From an uncultured Ruthenibacterium sp. (GTDB taxonomy: Bacteria > Bacillota > Clostridia > Oscillospirales > Ruminococcaceae), in the NCBI GenBank assembly GCA_944388395.1, contig CALXIP010000054.1:1-35528 (forward strand): DNA of 35,528 bases, read 5' to 3'. The stretch's first letter is position 1; each line of letters starts with the position of its first letter. The translations under genes and the position numbers were made by a program. Below are positions 8,576 through 17,859 of this stretch, piece after piece. Below the pieces are notes generated by a model, which saw only the letters and a list, made by a program, of their open reading frames with translations, had not been told where the DNA came from and did not search any database.

Positions 8576-9268
8576 TTACTCTTCACGCGGGTCGATGTAT
8601 TTGGCGGCATTCGCGAAACGGCCGTAGGTGCCGATGTTTTTCTCATAGGCTTCCTTTGGATCTTTGCCGTGGCGGATGTCTTCCATCATCTTGCCCAGAC
8701 GCACGAACTGATAGCCGATGGCCTCGTTGTTCTCGTCCAGTGCGACCTTGGTGATGTAGCCCTCGGTCAGCTCCAGATAACGAACGCCTTTGGCCTTCGT
8801 GGAGAAGATGGTACCGGTCATGGAGCGCAGGCCCTTGCCCAGATCGTCCAGGCTGGAGCCGACGGGCAGGCCGTCCTCAGAGAAAGCGGTCTGGCTGCGG
8901 CCGTAAACGATCTGTTTGAACAGCTCGCGCATTGCCACGTTGATGGCGTCGCACACCAGGTCGGTGTTCAAAGCTTCCAGAATGGTTTTGCCCGGCAGAA
9001 TCTCGCCTGCCATGGCGGCGGAATGGGTCATGCCGGAGCAGCCCAGAGTCTCCACCAGAGCCTCTTCGATCACGCCGTTTTTCACGTTCAGGGACAGTTT
9101 GCAGCAGCCCTGCTGCGGTGCGCACCAGCCCACACCGTGGGTGAAGCCGGAGATGTCCTTGATTTCGTAGGCCTTGACCCACTGACCCTCTTCCGGAATG
9201 GGCGCAGGACCATGGTGCGGGCCCTTGGTGACCGGGCACATATGCTCTACTTCATTCGTATAAGTCAT
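8576..9268 (-). CDS. NifU/IscU-like iron-sulfur scaffold-family protein
   Basis: A 230-residue protein whose central part (about residues 35-150) resembles the NifU N-terminal scaffold domain, which holds nascent Fe-S clusters on three Cys. Candidate ligands are C49 or C55/C56 in WCAPQQGCCKL, C77 in LGCSGMTHSAAM and C106 in LVCDAIN; their spacing approximates that of NifU. Unlike normal IscU it has an N-terminal extension with C11 and a C-terminal region of about 80 residues ending in YIDPREE. No nifS/iscS cysteine desulfurase lies nearby, so it may serve a dedicated client rather than general assembly. ATG 9268 is preceded by AAGGAG at ten bases. It is the first gene of the operon with the GGGtGRT protein and sits directly behind a strong promoter with a dyad. 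Confidence 0.82.
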   Translation of the reverse strand: MTYTNEVEHMCPVTKGPHHGPAPIPEEGQWVKAYEIKDISGFTHGVGWCAPQQGCCKLSLNVKNGVIEEALVETLGCSGMTHSAAMAGEILPGKTILEALNTDLVCDAINVAMRELFKQIVYGRSQTAFSEDGLPVGSSLDDLGKGLRSMTGTIFSTKAKGVRYLELTEGYITKVALDENNEAIGYQFVRLGKMMEDIRHGKDPKEAYEKNIGTYGRFANAAKYIDPREE

Positions 9269-9298
9269 ACTTGCTATGCTCCTTACTTTGTTAGTTTT

Positions 9299-9315
9299 TT
9301 AGCACACTCTGCTAA
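9299..9315. promoter_or_regulatory. Candidate operator (17-bp dyad) of the NifU-like/GGGtGRT operon
   Basis: TTAGCA-CACTC-TGCTAA is a perfect 6+5+6 inverted repeat lying five bases downstream of the -10 element, over the expected transcription start. That position suits a repressor. The half-site resembles the outer end of CIRCE (TTAGCACTC), but the 5-bp spacer and missing GAGTGCTAA arm rule out a standard CIRCE. The regulator is unknown. Confidence 0.6.
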
Positions 9316-9320
9316 CCTAT

Positions 9321-9349
9321 ATTATAGAGAATCGCCGGTTGGAATGCAA
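9321..9349 (-). promoter_or_regulatory. Strong promoter of the NifU-like/GGGtGRT operon
   Basis: On the minus strand: TTGCAT (9344-9349), a 17-bp spacer, then a consensus TATAAT (9321-9326). It is one of the best-matched promoters in the window, implying high expression when not repressed. Confidence 0.8.
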
Positions 9350-9420
9350 GATATGCATGTCCTTTTTTTCTTTTTTCCCGGGAAAGAAACCGTTTTTTTA
9401 AAAAAGAGGACTAGCCGTCT

Positions 9421-9449
9421 TGTTGGAAAAAGCGGTTCATGCTATACTT
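9421..9449 (+). promoter_or_regulatory. Promoter of the 83-residue protein gene
   Basis: TTGTTG (9421-9426), 17 bp, then TATACT (9444-9449). Just downstream ACCAA-AA-TTGGT (9454-9465) forms a small inverted repeat that could be an operator. Confidence 0.6.
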
Positions 9450-9504
9450 ATAACCAAAATTGGTAATACTAATCGTACTTCAACAACAGAGGAGATGACC
9501 CGTT

Positions 9505-9756
9505 ATGGCGCAAGTCAACGTAAATGATATTGATTTGAAAGAGTTCAACAAAGTGCTGACCAGCTGTAAGGGCGATGTGTTTATGGTCACCAAAGAGGGC
9601 GACCGGCTGAACCTGAAAAGCAAGCTCTGCCAGCTGATCGGCTTCACCAACCTGATCGAAGGCGGCCACATCGCCAACGCCACACTGGAGTGCACCGACC
9701 CGGAGGACCATGTGCGTCTTCTCCGCTTCGGCCTGTTTCATCCGCACGAAGAGTAA
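9505..9756 (+). CDS. Small conserved-type protein of unknown function (83 aa)
   Basis: An 83-residue cytoplasmic protein starting at ATG 9505, with GAGGAG nine bases upstream. Visible features are an N-terminal NVNDIDLKEFNKVL helix, a central KEGDRLNLKSKLCQLIGF segment and a C-terminal CTDPEDHVRLLRF segment. It looks like a small alpha/beta domain of a family I have seen as unannotated in other Clostridia, but I cannot assign a role. It has its own promoter and terminator, so it is an independent unit between the NifU-like operon and secA. Its segment GDVFMVTKEGDRLNLKSKL suggests a compact binding domain rather than an enzyme with an obvious active site. Confidence 0.8.
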   Translation: MAQVNVNDIDLKEFNKVLTSCKGDVFMVTKEGDRLNLKSKLCQLIGFTNLIEGGHIANATLECTDPEDHVRLLRFGLFHPHEE

Positions 9757-9760
9757 ACGC

Positions 9761-9791
9761 ATCCCCTTGCGCTGTGCGCAGGGGGATTTTT
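9761..9791 (+). terminator. Terminator of the 83-residue protein gene
   Basis: ATCCCCTTGCGC pairs with GCGCAGGGGGAT (one G-U pair) around a TGT loop, followed by five T. Confidence 0.85.
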
Positions 9792-9804
9792 CGGGGCAGA
9801 TCGA

Positions 9805-9834
9805 TTGACACTTCTCCCTGCGGCGTAGTATGAT
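9805..9834 (+). promoter_or_regulatory. Promoter of secA
   Basis: Consensus TTGACA (9805-9810), an 18-bp spacer and TATGAT (9829-9834), about 40 bp before the chosen start codon. Confidence 0.7.
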
Positions 9835-9873
9835 AAATAAAATATGCGCAAAAAATTTGAAGAGGTGGATCCA

Positions 9874-12663
<2,790 letters not shown>

Positions 12664-12670
12664 ACAAAAA

Positions 12671-12698
12671 CGGCATCGCCCAGGCGATGCCGTTTTTT
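12671..12698. terminator. Bidirectional terminator between secA and the PsiE-like gene
   Basis: CGGCATCGCC and its complement form a 22-nt hairpin with a CA loop. Six T follow on the plus strand and CCGTTTTTG on the minus strand, so it can serve both convergent genes. Confidence 0.85.
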
Positions 12699-12711
12699 AT
12701 TGTCTTCTGTG

Positions 12712-13143
12712 TTAGGTTTCCGGTTTCTGGTGCTCGACCTCCCGGCCGTCGGGCGTATGTGCCCCGAAGGAAGGGACAAACAAAAATTTGCGGATGGCAA
12801 ACAGCGCCGCAATGGTGATGACTGTGAGGAAATTTTCCAAAGGCGTTGTGTGCTCTACGATCATCTGCCGTGCAATGGCAAACAGGAGCACTTCAATGGC
12901 AGAGCCCGGCGTATGCTTGGACAGCATTTTGATAAACTCCACGCCGATGACCAGATTGAATACGTGACCCAAAAAAGTATTGAACGCACTGGAAGCGTCC
13001 GGGTCCTGCAAAAGGCCCGACAATTCCCCCACCACACGGAATCCGGTCAAAAAAATCGCAATCAGCACCAGCGCGGAAATGGCAATTTCCACCACGCTGG
13101 CCAGAAAGGCCACTTTTTGGCGCAAAAACTCTTTTGCTTTCAT
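12712..13143 (-). CDS. PsiE-like small integral membrane protein
   Basis: A 143-residue protein with about four hydrophobic helices (about residues 15-38, 50-72, 80-98, 103-125), resembling the PsiE (phosphate-starvation-inducible E) family by size, topology and the block IEVLLFAIARQMIVEH. The start is placed at ATG 13143, preceded by GGAAAGGAACG; a longer frame upstream would cross the promoter and lacks family resemblance. The biochemical role of PsiE is not known. Whether this copy responds to phosphate is unclear, as no PhoP-like box was seen in its promoter. It is monocistronic. Confidence 0.72.
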   Translation of the reverse strand: MKAKEFLRQKVAFLASVVEIAISALVLIAIFLTGFRVVGELSGLLQDPDASSAFNTFLGHVFNLVIGVEFIKMLSKHTPGSAIEVLLFAIARQMIVEHTTPLENFLTVITIAALFAIRKFLFVPSFGAHTPDGREVEHQKPET

Positions 13144-13198
13144 CGTTCCTTTCCTTTCAAGGCTGCGCAGGCTTTTTGCACAGCAGTTTTCTATTTTC

Positions 13199-13227
13199 AT
13201 TATTTCCGATTCTCCGCGTTTTGTCAA
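13199..13227 (-). promoter_or_regulatory. Promoter of the PsiE-like gene
   Basis: On the minus strand: TTGACA, 17 bp, then AATAAT. The -35 overlaps the T-run of the terminator of the upstream gene, a compact arrangement. Confidence 0.6.
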
Positions 13228-13259
13228 CAAAAAGCGGGTGAAGCGAACGCTTCACCCGC
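13226..13259 (-). terminator. Terminator of the rlmB / P-type-ATPase-like operon
   Basis: A perfect 12-bp stem (GCGGGTGAAGCG and its complement, AA loop) at 13234-13259, followed on the minus strand by TTTTTGTT. Confidence 0.88.
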
Positions 13260-13269
13260 CGAATGTTTG

Positions 13270-16200
13270 TCACGGACGCTTGGCCAGCGGCATTGCCACA
13301 GTCAGCAATGCCCACGCAATCTGATAGAGCAGCACCGCTCCCAGAGAAATGCTGCCGAGCCCCGCATAGAAGGCCAGCAGAACGCCGAACAGCGCACTCA
13401 GGAAAATCGCTGCCGCCTGTACGATCCGGGCCAGACGCTCGCCGCTGGCCGCGCTGGCCGCCGCACGCATGCCGCCCAGGAAGCTGGCGCAGGTGCCCGA
13501 GTGCACCATGATGCCTTCGCTCTCCGCACGGTAGGCTGTTTCGGCCTGCAGAACGTCACATTCCGGCCGGCTCAGCACCTTGATCGTCCCCTTGGGAATG
13601 CGGTACGTGCTGGCCACCAGCTTGGAAGTGACATTGAAATCATCCGACTGCACCAGGACGCTGATCCCGCTTTGTGCCAGCCGGTCCAGAATCTTTCTGG
13701 CACCCGCATTGGGCCGGTAGCTGACCAGGAACATGCCGAAGAGCTTGCCGGCCACCGCCATATAAATGGGGGCCATACGGCCGTTTTTGGTGTATTTGTT
13801 CTCATAATCCATGCTGGGCAGCTCAATGTCATGGCGCTGCATCATGGCGCGGTTGCCGATGATGACGCGGTTGTGCTCAATCCAGCCGGTAAAGCCGTAG
13901 CCGGTCTCCTTGTTCAGGCTCTCCACAGGATACAGCAATTTCTGGTTGTTCTGGATGATCTGCAGGAAAATCTCCCGAAGCGTTACGCAATTTTTCACCA
14001 GCATGCTGGCGCCATACAGGATCAGAACATCCAAACGCTCTTTTTCAAAGGTTTTCATGCCATGCAGCTGCACGCTGCCCACCGGGAACAAATCCCGATC
14101 ACTGAGCAGCACGGTGTTGACCCGTCCCAGCGCATCCACGGCACTGGGGCCGGGAATGACCGCTTTGTGGCGGGCCGCAAAACGCTGCATCAGCTGCGCG
14201 GGCACCGCATACACCAGGGTGCAGGCCAGAGGCGCCGCAAGGCACAAAGCCCCTGCCAGACCGGACAAAGCCGGCAGAACCGCTTTGGCTTTTACACCGC
14301 AGATCACCGCCGCAAGCACCGCTGCGCCCGCCATTACATAAGAAAGGCGCTGTGCCGCCGCATCGTTGATGCGGGTGGAGAAACTCTGGCTCAAAAAGCC
14401 CCGCACCAGCGCGGTGGGACGGCTGACCAGCAATTTGGGGTCCGGCTCGCCCAGCCCGCTGCACAGCCGCCGGGTCATCTGCTCCTTGGGCAGGATAAAA
14501 GCGGCGGCATGTTCCGCGCCGGAGGTTGCCAATTCAAAATTCGCACAAATCACGCGCACCTGGATCCACTTGCCCAATGCATTCATAAACAGGAGCAGAG
14601 CGGCCACCGGTGCAAACAGAGTGATCTGATCGGGGTCATACGCATCGGTAATAAACAGATAACCCACATTCTGAATCAGCGCGCCCGCCACCGCCAGTGA
14701 ACAGAAGCTGTCCGTGGTCGGGTCATGGATCAGGCCTACAAAGCCGGCGCCGATGGTGGTGATGGAAATCAGCGCGCTGGTTGCCAGCAGCACGAAATTC
14801 GCCAGCAGGAAATACAGCGGCTGTGAATGCGCGTCCAACATCTGGAAGGGCGGCAGGCCGCCTTCCGGTACAGTGAAGCCCAAATAGAGCAAAACCAGCG
14901 CAATCGCACCTGTGACAGCGCAGCGGATGATCCGCGTTCTGCGCATATCCGCCAGATTGGAAGCAACCGCGGGGGCGTCGGAAAGGTTCTGATATTCTTC
15001 GATATCCTCCCGTGCCCACTCTTCTTCCGGTTCTTCCCCGGCAGGCACTGCGAAATCATCGCCGGTCAGCGTCACATCGATTTTCGCCCGGCGTTTGGAC
15101 TTGGTGCGGGACAAATCCTCTTCCTGCGCTCCTGCAATGGCCTGTGCCAATGCGGCGGCGCTGACTTTCTGCGTGCCTTCCTGCGGCGCGATTTTGTTTT
15201 TGGGCAGATCCAGCGTAATGGAATCCCACTTGGAATACGGGGAAACGTCCGCAGACGATGCAGACGCCGCAGGTGCTTTTTCGGCCGCTTTTTTCAGCAC
15301 GGGAATCTCCTGCGCTTCATCGGCCGACACCAGATCGCCCGGAACTTCCAGTTCCCCGGTCAGTTCCGCTTCTTCCGGCGCGCGGAATTTCTTGAGCAGA
15401 CCACCCAAAAAGCTGCGCTTGCGGCCGGTCACTTCGTCCATGGCCGCCCGGTCGGTGGCAACGGTGGTCCCGAAGAAGCTGCGGAAAGCATCATCCACTT
15501 CCACGTCGCCGAACCGTTTCCCGTCCATGCTGTGGTCTACTTCTTCCGGCTCCTGCTGCAGGTTCTCCCGGTCGTGCTGTTCCTGCTGTTTTTTCTCCTG
15601 GTCCATCTCCGCCAGGCGGCGGCGAACCTCTTCCTGAATGGCAAACTGCGCCGAATTGTGAATGGTGTTGCGCGCCTCGCGCACCGCCTGCTCCATGATC
15701 CGCTGACGCTCGGCCTCCTGCTTTTGCGCCTCGGTTTCCGTAAAGAACTTAATGGAAGGCAGCTCCAGCGTGATGGGCTCTTTTTTCTCTTCTTCCATAT
15801 CGTCCAGCGACACGTCGATCTGAGGTTTCGGCCGCTCGGGCTTCTGTTCTTTCTGCGGTTTTTCTTCTTTTTCCGGCTCCGGTTCCGGCTGCTCCTCCGC
15901 TTCCGGCTGTTCCGGTTCTTCCTCCTCCGGAAGATTCATCTGCGCACGGACGCTGGCACGTTCTTCCTTGGTGTAGTTCTCAGCCGGGTCCGGCAAAAGG
16001 ATGGGGTCCATGTATTCCGGCTTCTTGGTGTCAAACCCAAGGCCGCGCATGATCTCATCCAGTTCGGCATCCTTGCTTTTCCGGTTCGCCGCGCTCTGCG
16101 GCTTTGCCCCAGAGGCGCTGGCCCGCTTTTTCTGCACCTGGGCCAGAATATGATCGATTTCAGAATCCCGGACATAGTCCTTATTCTGCTGTGCACTCAA
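13270..16200 (-). CDS. Large membrane protein resembling a catalytically degenerate P-type ATPase, with a 420-residue acidic cytoplasmic N-terminus
   Basis: A 976-residue protein. It starts at TTG 16200 with GGAGGG six bases upstream. Residues 1-420 are soluble, low-complexity and Glu/Pro/Gln-rich. They contain a duplicated motif (RDSEIDHIL at 11-19, KDAELDEIM at 43-51) and several IDVSL/ITLEL-type strands. From about residue 424 there are paired hydrophobic helices, a cytoplasmic region and a C-terminal helical hairpin, the general order of a P1-type ATPase. The nucleotide-binding-like block G767-YGFTG followed by VIIGN is recognisable. The phosphorylation motif DKTGT appears as D701-RDLF, the TGDN hinge as S852-DDFN, no GDGxND motif is present, and no TGE actuator motif is seen. 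Pumping by the normal phospho-Asp cycle is therefore unlikely, and a regulatory or scaffolding role is inferred. It lies 33 bp behind rlmB in the same transcript. Confidence 0.75.
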   Translation of the reverse strand: MSAQQNKDYVRDSEIDHILAQVQKKRASASGAKPQSAANRKSKDAELDEIMRGLGFDTKKPEYMDPILLPDPAENYTKEERASVRAQMNLPEEEEPEQPEAEEQPEPEPEKEEKPQKEQKPERPKPQIDVSLDDMEEEKKEPITLELPSIKFFTETEAQKQEAERQRIMEQAVREARNTIHNSAQFAIQEEVRRRLAEMDQEKKQQEQHDRENLQQEPEEVDHSMDGKRFGDVEVDDAFRSFFGTTVATDRAAMDEVTGRKRSFLGGLLKKFRAPEEAELTGELEVPGDLVSADEAQEIPVLKKAAEKAPAASASSADVSPYSKWDSITLDLPKNKIAPQEGTQKVSAAALAQAIAGAQEEDLSRTKSKRRAKIDVTLTGDDFAVPAGEEPEEEWAREDIEEYQNLSDAPAVASNLADMRRTRIIRCAVTGAIALVLLYLGFTVPEGGLPPFQMLDAHSQPLYFLLANFVLLATSALISITTIGAGFVGLIHDPTTDSFCSLAVAGALIQNVGYLFITDAYDPDQITLFAPVAALLLFMNALGKWIQVRVICANFELATSGAEHAAAFILPKEQMTRRLCSGLGEPDPKLLVSRPTALVRGFLSQSFSTRINDAAAQRLSYVMAGAAVLAAVICGVKAKAVLPALSGLAGALCLAAPLACTLVYAVPAQLMQRFAARHKAVIPGPSAVDALGRVNTVLLSDRDLFPVGSVQLHGMKTFEKERLDVLILYGASMLVKNCVTLREIFLQIIQNNQKLLYPVESLNKETGYGFTGWIEHNRVIIGNRAMMQRHDIELPSMDYENKYTKNGRMAPIYMAVAGKLFGMFLVSYRPNAGARKILDRLAQSGISVLVQSDDFNVTSKLVASTYRIPKGTIKVLSRPECDVLQAETAYRAESEGIMVHSGTCASFLGGMRAAASAASGERLARIVQAAAIFLSALFGVLLAFYAGLGSISLGAVLLYQIAWALLTVAMPLAKRP

Positions 16201-16233
16201 TGGGAACCCTCCGTTCCATAAACCCCAGGCCGC

Positions 16234-16998
16234 TTACTCGCCGCGCTGGCGCATGATCTCATACAATAAAATACCCGTCGCAACGGACACATTGAAGCTG
16301 TCCACACCGGTCGTTCCGCCTGCCATCGGCAGGGAGACCACTCCGTCACACAGACTTTTCACCAGCTGTGAAACGCCTGCGCCCTCACTGCCCGCCACCA
16401 GCGCAATCGGACCGCGCAAGTTCTGGCCGAAGGCGGAAGGACCGCCCATATCCGCACAGTACACAAACACGTTCTCCTTTTTCAACGCGCGCACTGCCTG
16501 ACCGATGTTCGCCACACGCGCCACCGGCAAACGGGCGGCAGCACCGGCGCTGGACTTCAGCACCGTGGCCGTGACGGACACGCCGCCGCGGCGGGGAATG
16601 ACCACCCCGTGCACACCGCACAGCAGCGCAGTGCGGATCAGCGCCCCCAGGTTGTGCGGGTCTTCAATGCCGTCGCACAGCAGCAGAAAGGGCGGTTCGC
16701 CTTTCTCTCTGGCCACGTCCAGAATCTGCTCCAGTGTGACATAAGAGATATTGGCCGCCCAGGCTGCCACGCCCTGATGCCCCTGGGTGCCGCACATGCT
16801 GTCCAGCTTGGCAGCACGCACCCGCTTGACAACGGCCCCGGCCTCTTTGGCCAGCGCCGTATAATATCCGATCTGTTTGGGCTGCATGGTGTCCTGCACA
16901 TACAGCGTGTCCACCGCACCGCCGCTTTTCAAAAGCTCGGTCACCGCATTTTTGCCGTAAACCAGCGTTGTATCTTTCCCGCTTTTCTCCTGCTCCAT
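16234..16998 (-). CDS. rlmB: TrmH/SpoU-family 23S rRNA (guanosine-2'-O-)-methyltransferase, RlmB-like
   Basis: A 254-residue SPOUT methyltransferase. The N-terminal substrate-binding domain (about 10-85) contains YGKNAVTELLKSG. The catalytic domain carries motif 1 IEDPHNLGALIRTA, motif 2 ALVAGSEGAGVSQL and motif 3 LPMAGGTTGVDSFNVSVA, which form the trefoil knot that binds S-adenosylmethionine. The likely target is a conserved G in domain V of 23S rRNA (G2251 in E. coli), but TrmH paralogues with other RNA targets look alike. The start is ATG 16998 (AGGGAGAG upstream, product MEQEKSGKDTT); an in-frame upstream start is less likely. It is the first gene of an operon whose second gene is the P-type-ATPase-like protein. 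Confidence 0.87.
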   Translation of the reverse strand: MEQEKSGKDTTLVYGKNAVTELLKSGGAVDTLYVQDTMQPKQIGYYTALAKEAGAVVKRVRAAKLDSMCGTQGHQGVAAWAANISYVTLEQILDVAREKGEPPFLLLCDGIEDPHNLGALIRTALLCGVHGVVIPRRGGVSVTATVLKSSAGAAARLPVARVANIGQAVRALKKENVFVYCADMGGPSAFGQNLRGPIALVAGSEGAGVSQLVKSLCDGVVSLPMAGGTTGVDSFNVSVATGILLYEIMRQRGE

Positions 16999-17057
16999 AA
17001 ACTCTCCCTGCAAGGCCGACCGGCCAAAAGGCATACGTCGGCATGGTATTCTGTTAT

Positions 17058-17066
17058 ATTATAGCA
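17058..17066 (-). promoter_or_regulatory. Extended -10 promoter of rlmB
   Basis: On the minus strand TGC-TATAAT, a TGn-extended consensus -10, lies about 60 bp before the ATG. No good -35 is present. Confidence 0.55.
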
Positions 17067-17109
17067 TACAAGCAGGGCTTTTTCTATCTTTTTTCACTTT
17101 TTCTTCCCA

Positions 17110-17355
17110 TCACAGCAGCCAATGGACCAGCGCCAACAATCCGGCCGCCAAAAGCATGGCTCCCGCGATCCACCCGTACAGGCCCGCCCCGCCTTTGCGC
17201 CAGGTGGTCAAGCGGTCCGCATATCCGAGGGCGGCCTCTTCCTGCGTGCCCAAGCGAACCGCCGGGCAGCCCGGCTTGAAGAACACCAGAACTTTTTCGA
17301 TGTTTTCATCTTTGGGTTCCTGTATTTCCACCACATCGCGGCGAACGCCCTTCAT
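17110..17355 (-). CDS. Small membrane protein of unknown function (81 aa)
   Basis: An 81-residue protein: a soluble N-terminal part beginning MKGVRRDVVEIQEP and containing KVLVFFKPGC, then a single C-terminal transmembrane helix (about residues 59-80) ending at the C-terminus. This is a tail-anchored layout with the N-terminal domain in the cytoplasm. The start ATG overlaps the stop codon of a 31-residue upstream gene as ATGA, so translation is probably coupled; its own GGGAAGAAG site is only moderate. I do not recognise the family with certainty. It is transcribed away from the DnaA-box-like intergenic region. Confidence 0.65.
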   Translation of the reverse strand: MKGVRRDVVEIQEPKDENIEKVLVFFKPGCPAVRLGTQEEAALGYADRLTTWRKGGAGLYGWIAGAMLLAAGLLALVHWLL

Positions 17356-17447
17356 AGATTCTTCTTCCCTTCTGCGTTTTTATCCTGTGAACAGTTTGGG
17401 GCGCGCCTTGGCAAAATAAACAGTTTCTCATCCAAGCTTTGGTTCAC
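17352..17447 (-). CDS. Very small protein (31 aa), coupled to the downstream membrane-protein gene
   Basis: A 31-codon frame starting with GTG 17447, with AAAGGAG six bases upstream, one of the better ribosome binding sites here. It ends in TGA overlapping the ATG of the next gene (ATGA). The product is MNQSLDEKLFILPRRA followed by a Cys and a polar, basic tail ending in GKKNL; it has no signal peptide or membrane segment. It may be a genuine micro-protein or a leader peptide whose translation opens the downstream start. The coding length is too short for a family assignment. Confidence 0.5.
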   Translation of the reverse strand: MNQSLDEKLFILPRRAPNCSQDKNAEGKKNL

Positions 17448-17469
17448 AATTCTCCTTTCTGCGCTCTGA

Positions 17470-17640
17470 CAAGACGGTTATACACCTTGTAAAAGGTAAT
17501 TTTTTCCTCTTGAATGTTGAAAACTCGGTTGAAACTGTGGATAAACTCTTAGTTTTCCCCAAAAATCAGCTGTTGAAACCAGGTTTTTAACATGGTTTTC
17601 AACCGTGTGTTAAAAACTTTTCCACAAAACAAACTGTTTA
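17470..17640. other. AT-rich non-coding region with DnaA-box-like sites and GTTGAAA repeats (origin-like)
   Basis: The 412 bp between 17447 and 17860 hold no gene that I can support. This part contains a perfect DnaA box on the minus strand (TTATCCACA, 17536-17544) and near matches TTTTCCACA (17618-17626) and TTATACACC (17478-17486). There are four copies of GTTGAAA or its complement (17516, 17528, 17572, 17596-17603). Mixtures of TTATCCACA, TTTTCCACA and GTTGAAAAC are typical of Firmicutes oriC regions next to dnaA, yet dnaA, dnaN, rpmH and rnpA are absent from this window. It could be an origin component, a DnaA titration or regulatory site, or chance in AT-rich DNA. From 17640 to 17780 I see T-rich sequence without structure. 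Confidence 0.45.
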
Positions 17641-17781
17641 AATTTTCCTGTCAAGCTTTCAAAACAGATATTTTTTGATTGGAAAGCATTGGATTTTCTC
17701 TTTTTTGCACAGAGAAAAAACAGAAGGCCTGCACCTTTACAGCGCCAAAAAATTGTCCGACTTTTCTTTGGGCCCTGTTTC

Positions 17782-17810
17782 TTGACAGCGGGCACCGGCC
17801 GTTTTATCAT
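17782..17810 (+). promoter_or_regulatory. Promoter of sdpR-sdpI
   Basis: Consensus TTGACA, 17 bp, then TATCAT. The initiation region lies about 40 bp before the GTG start. Confidence 0.7.
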
Positions 17811-17817
17811 TAGATGA
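17807..17817. promoter_or_regulatory. Candidate SdpR-type operator
   Basis: TCAT-TAG-ATGA, a short inverted repeat, overlaps the -10 element. That is where an autorepressor of the ArsR family would act, but the arms are short. Confidence 0.35.
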
Positions 17818-17859
17818 GGATCGAAATAATACCCGCCGGACGGGGGAGGAGGAACTTTT

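Noticed and set aside
9299-9315. CIRCE element (HrcA site)
   Set aside because: CIRCE needs TTAGCACTC, nine bases, then GAGTGCTAA. Only the outer half of each arm is present and the spacing is five bases.
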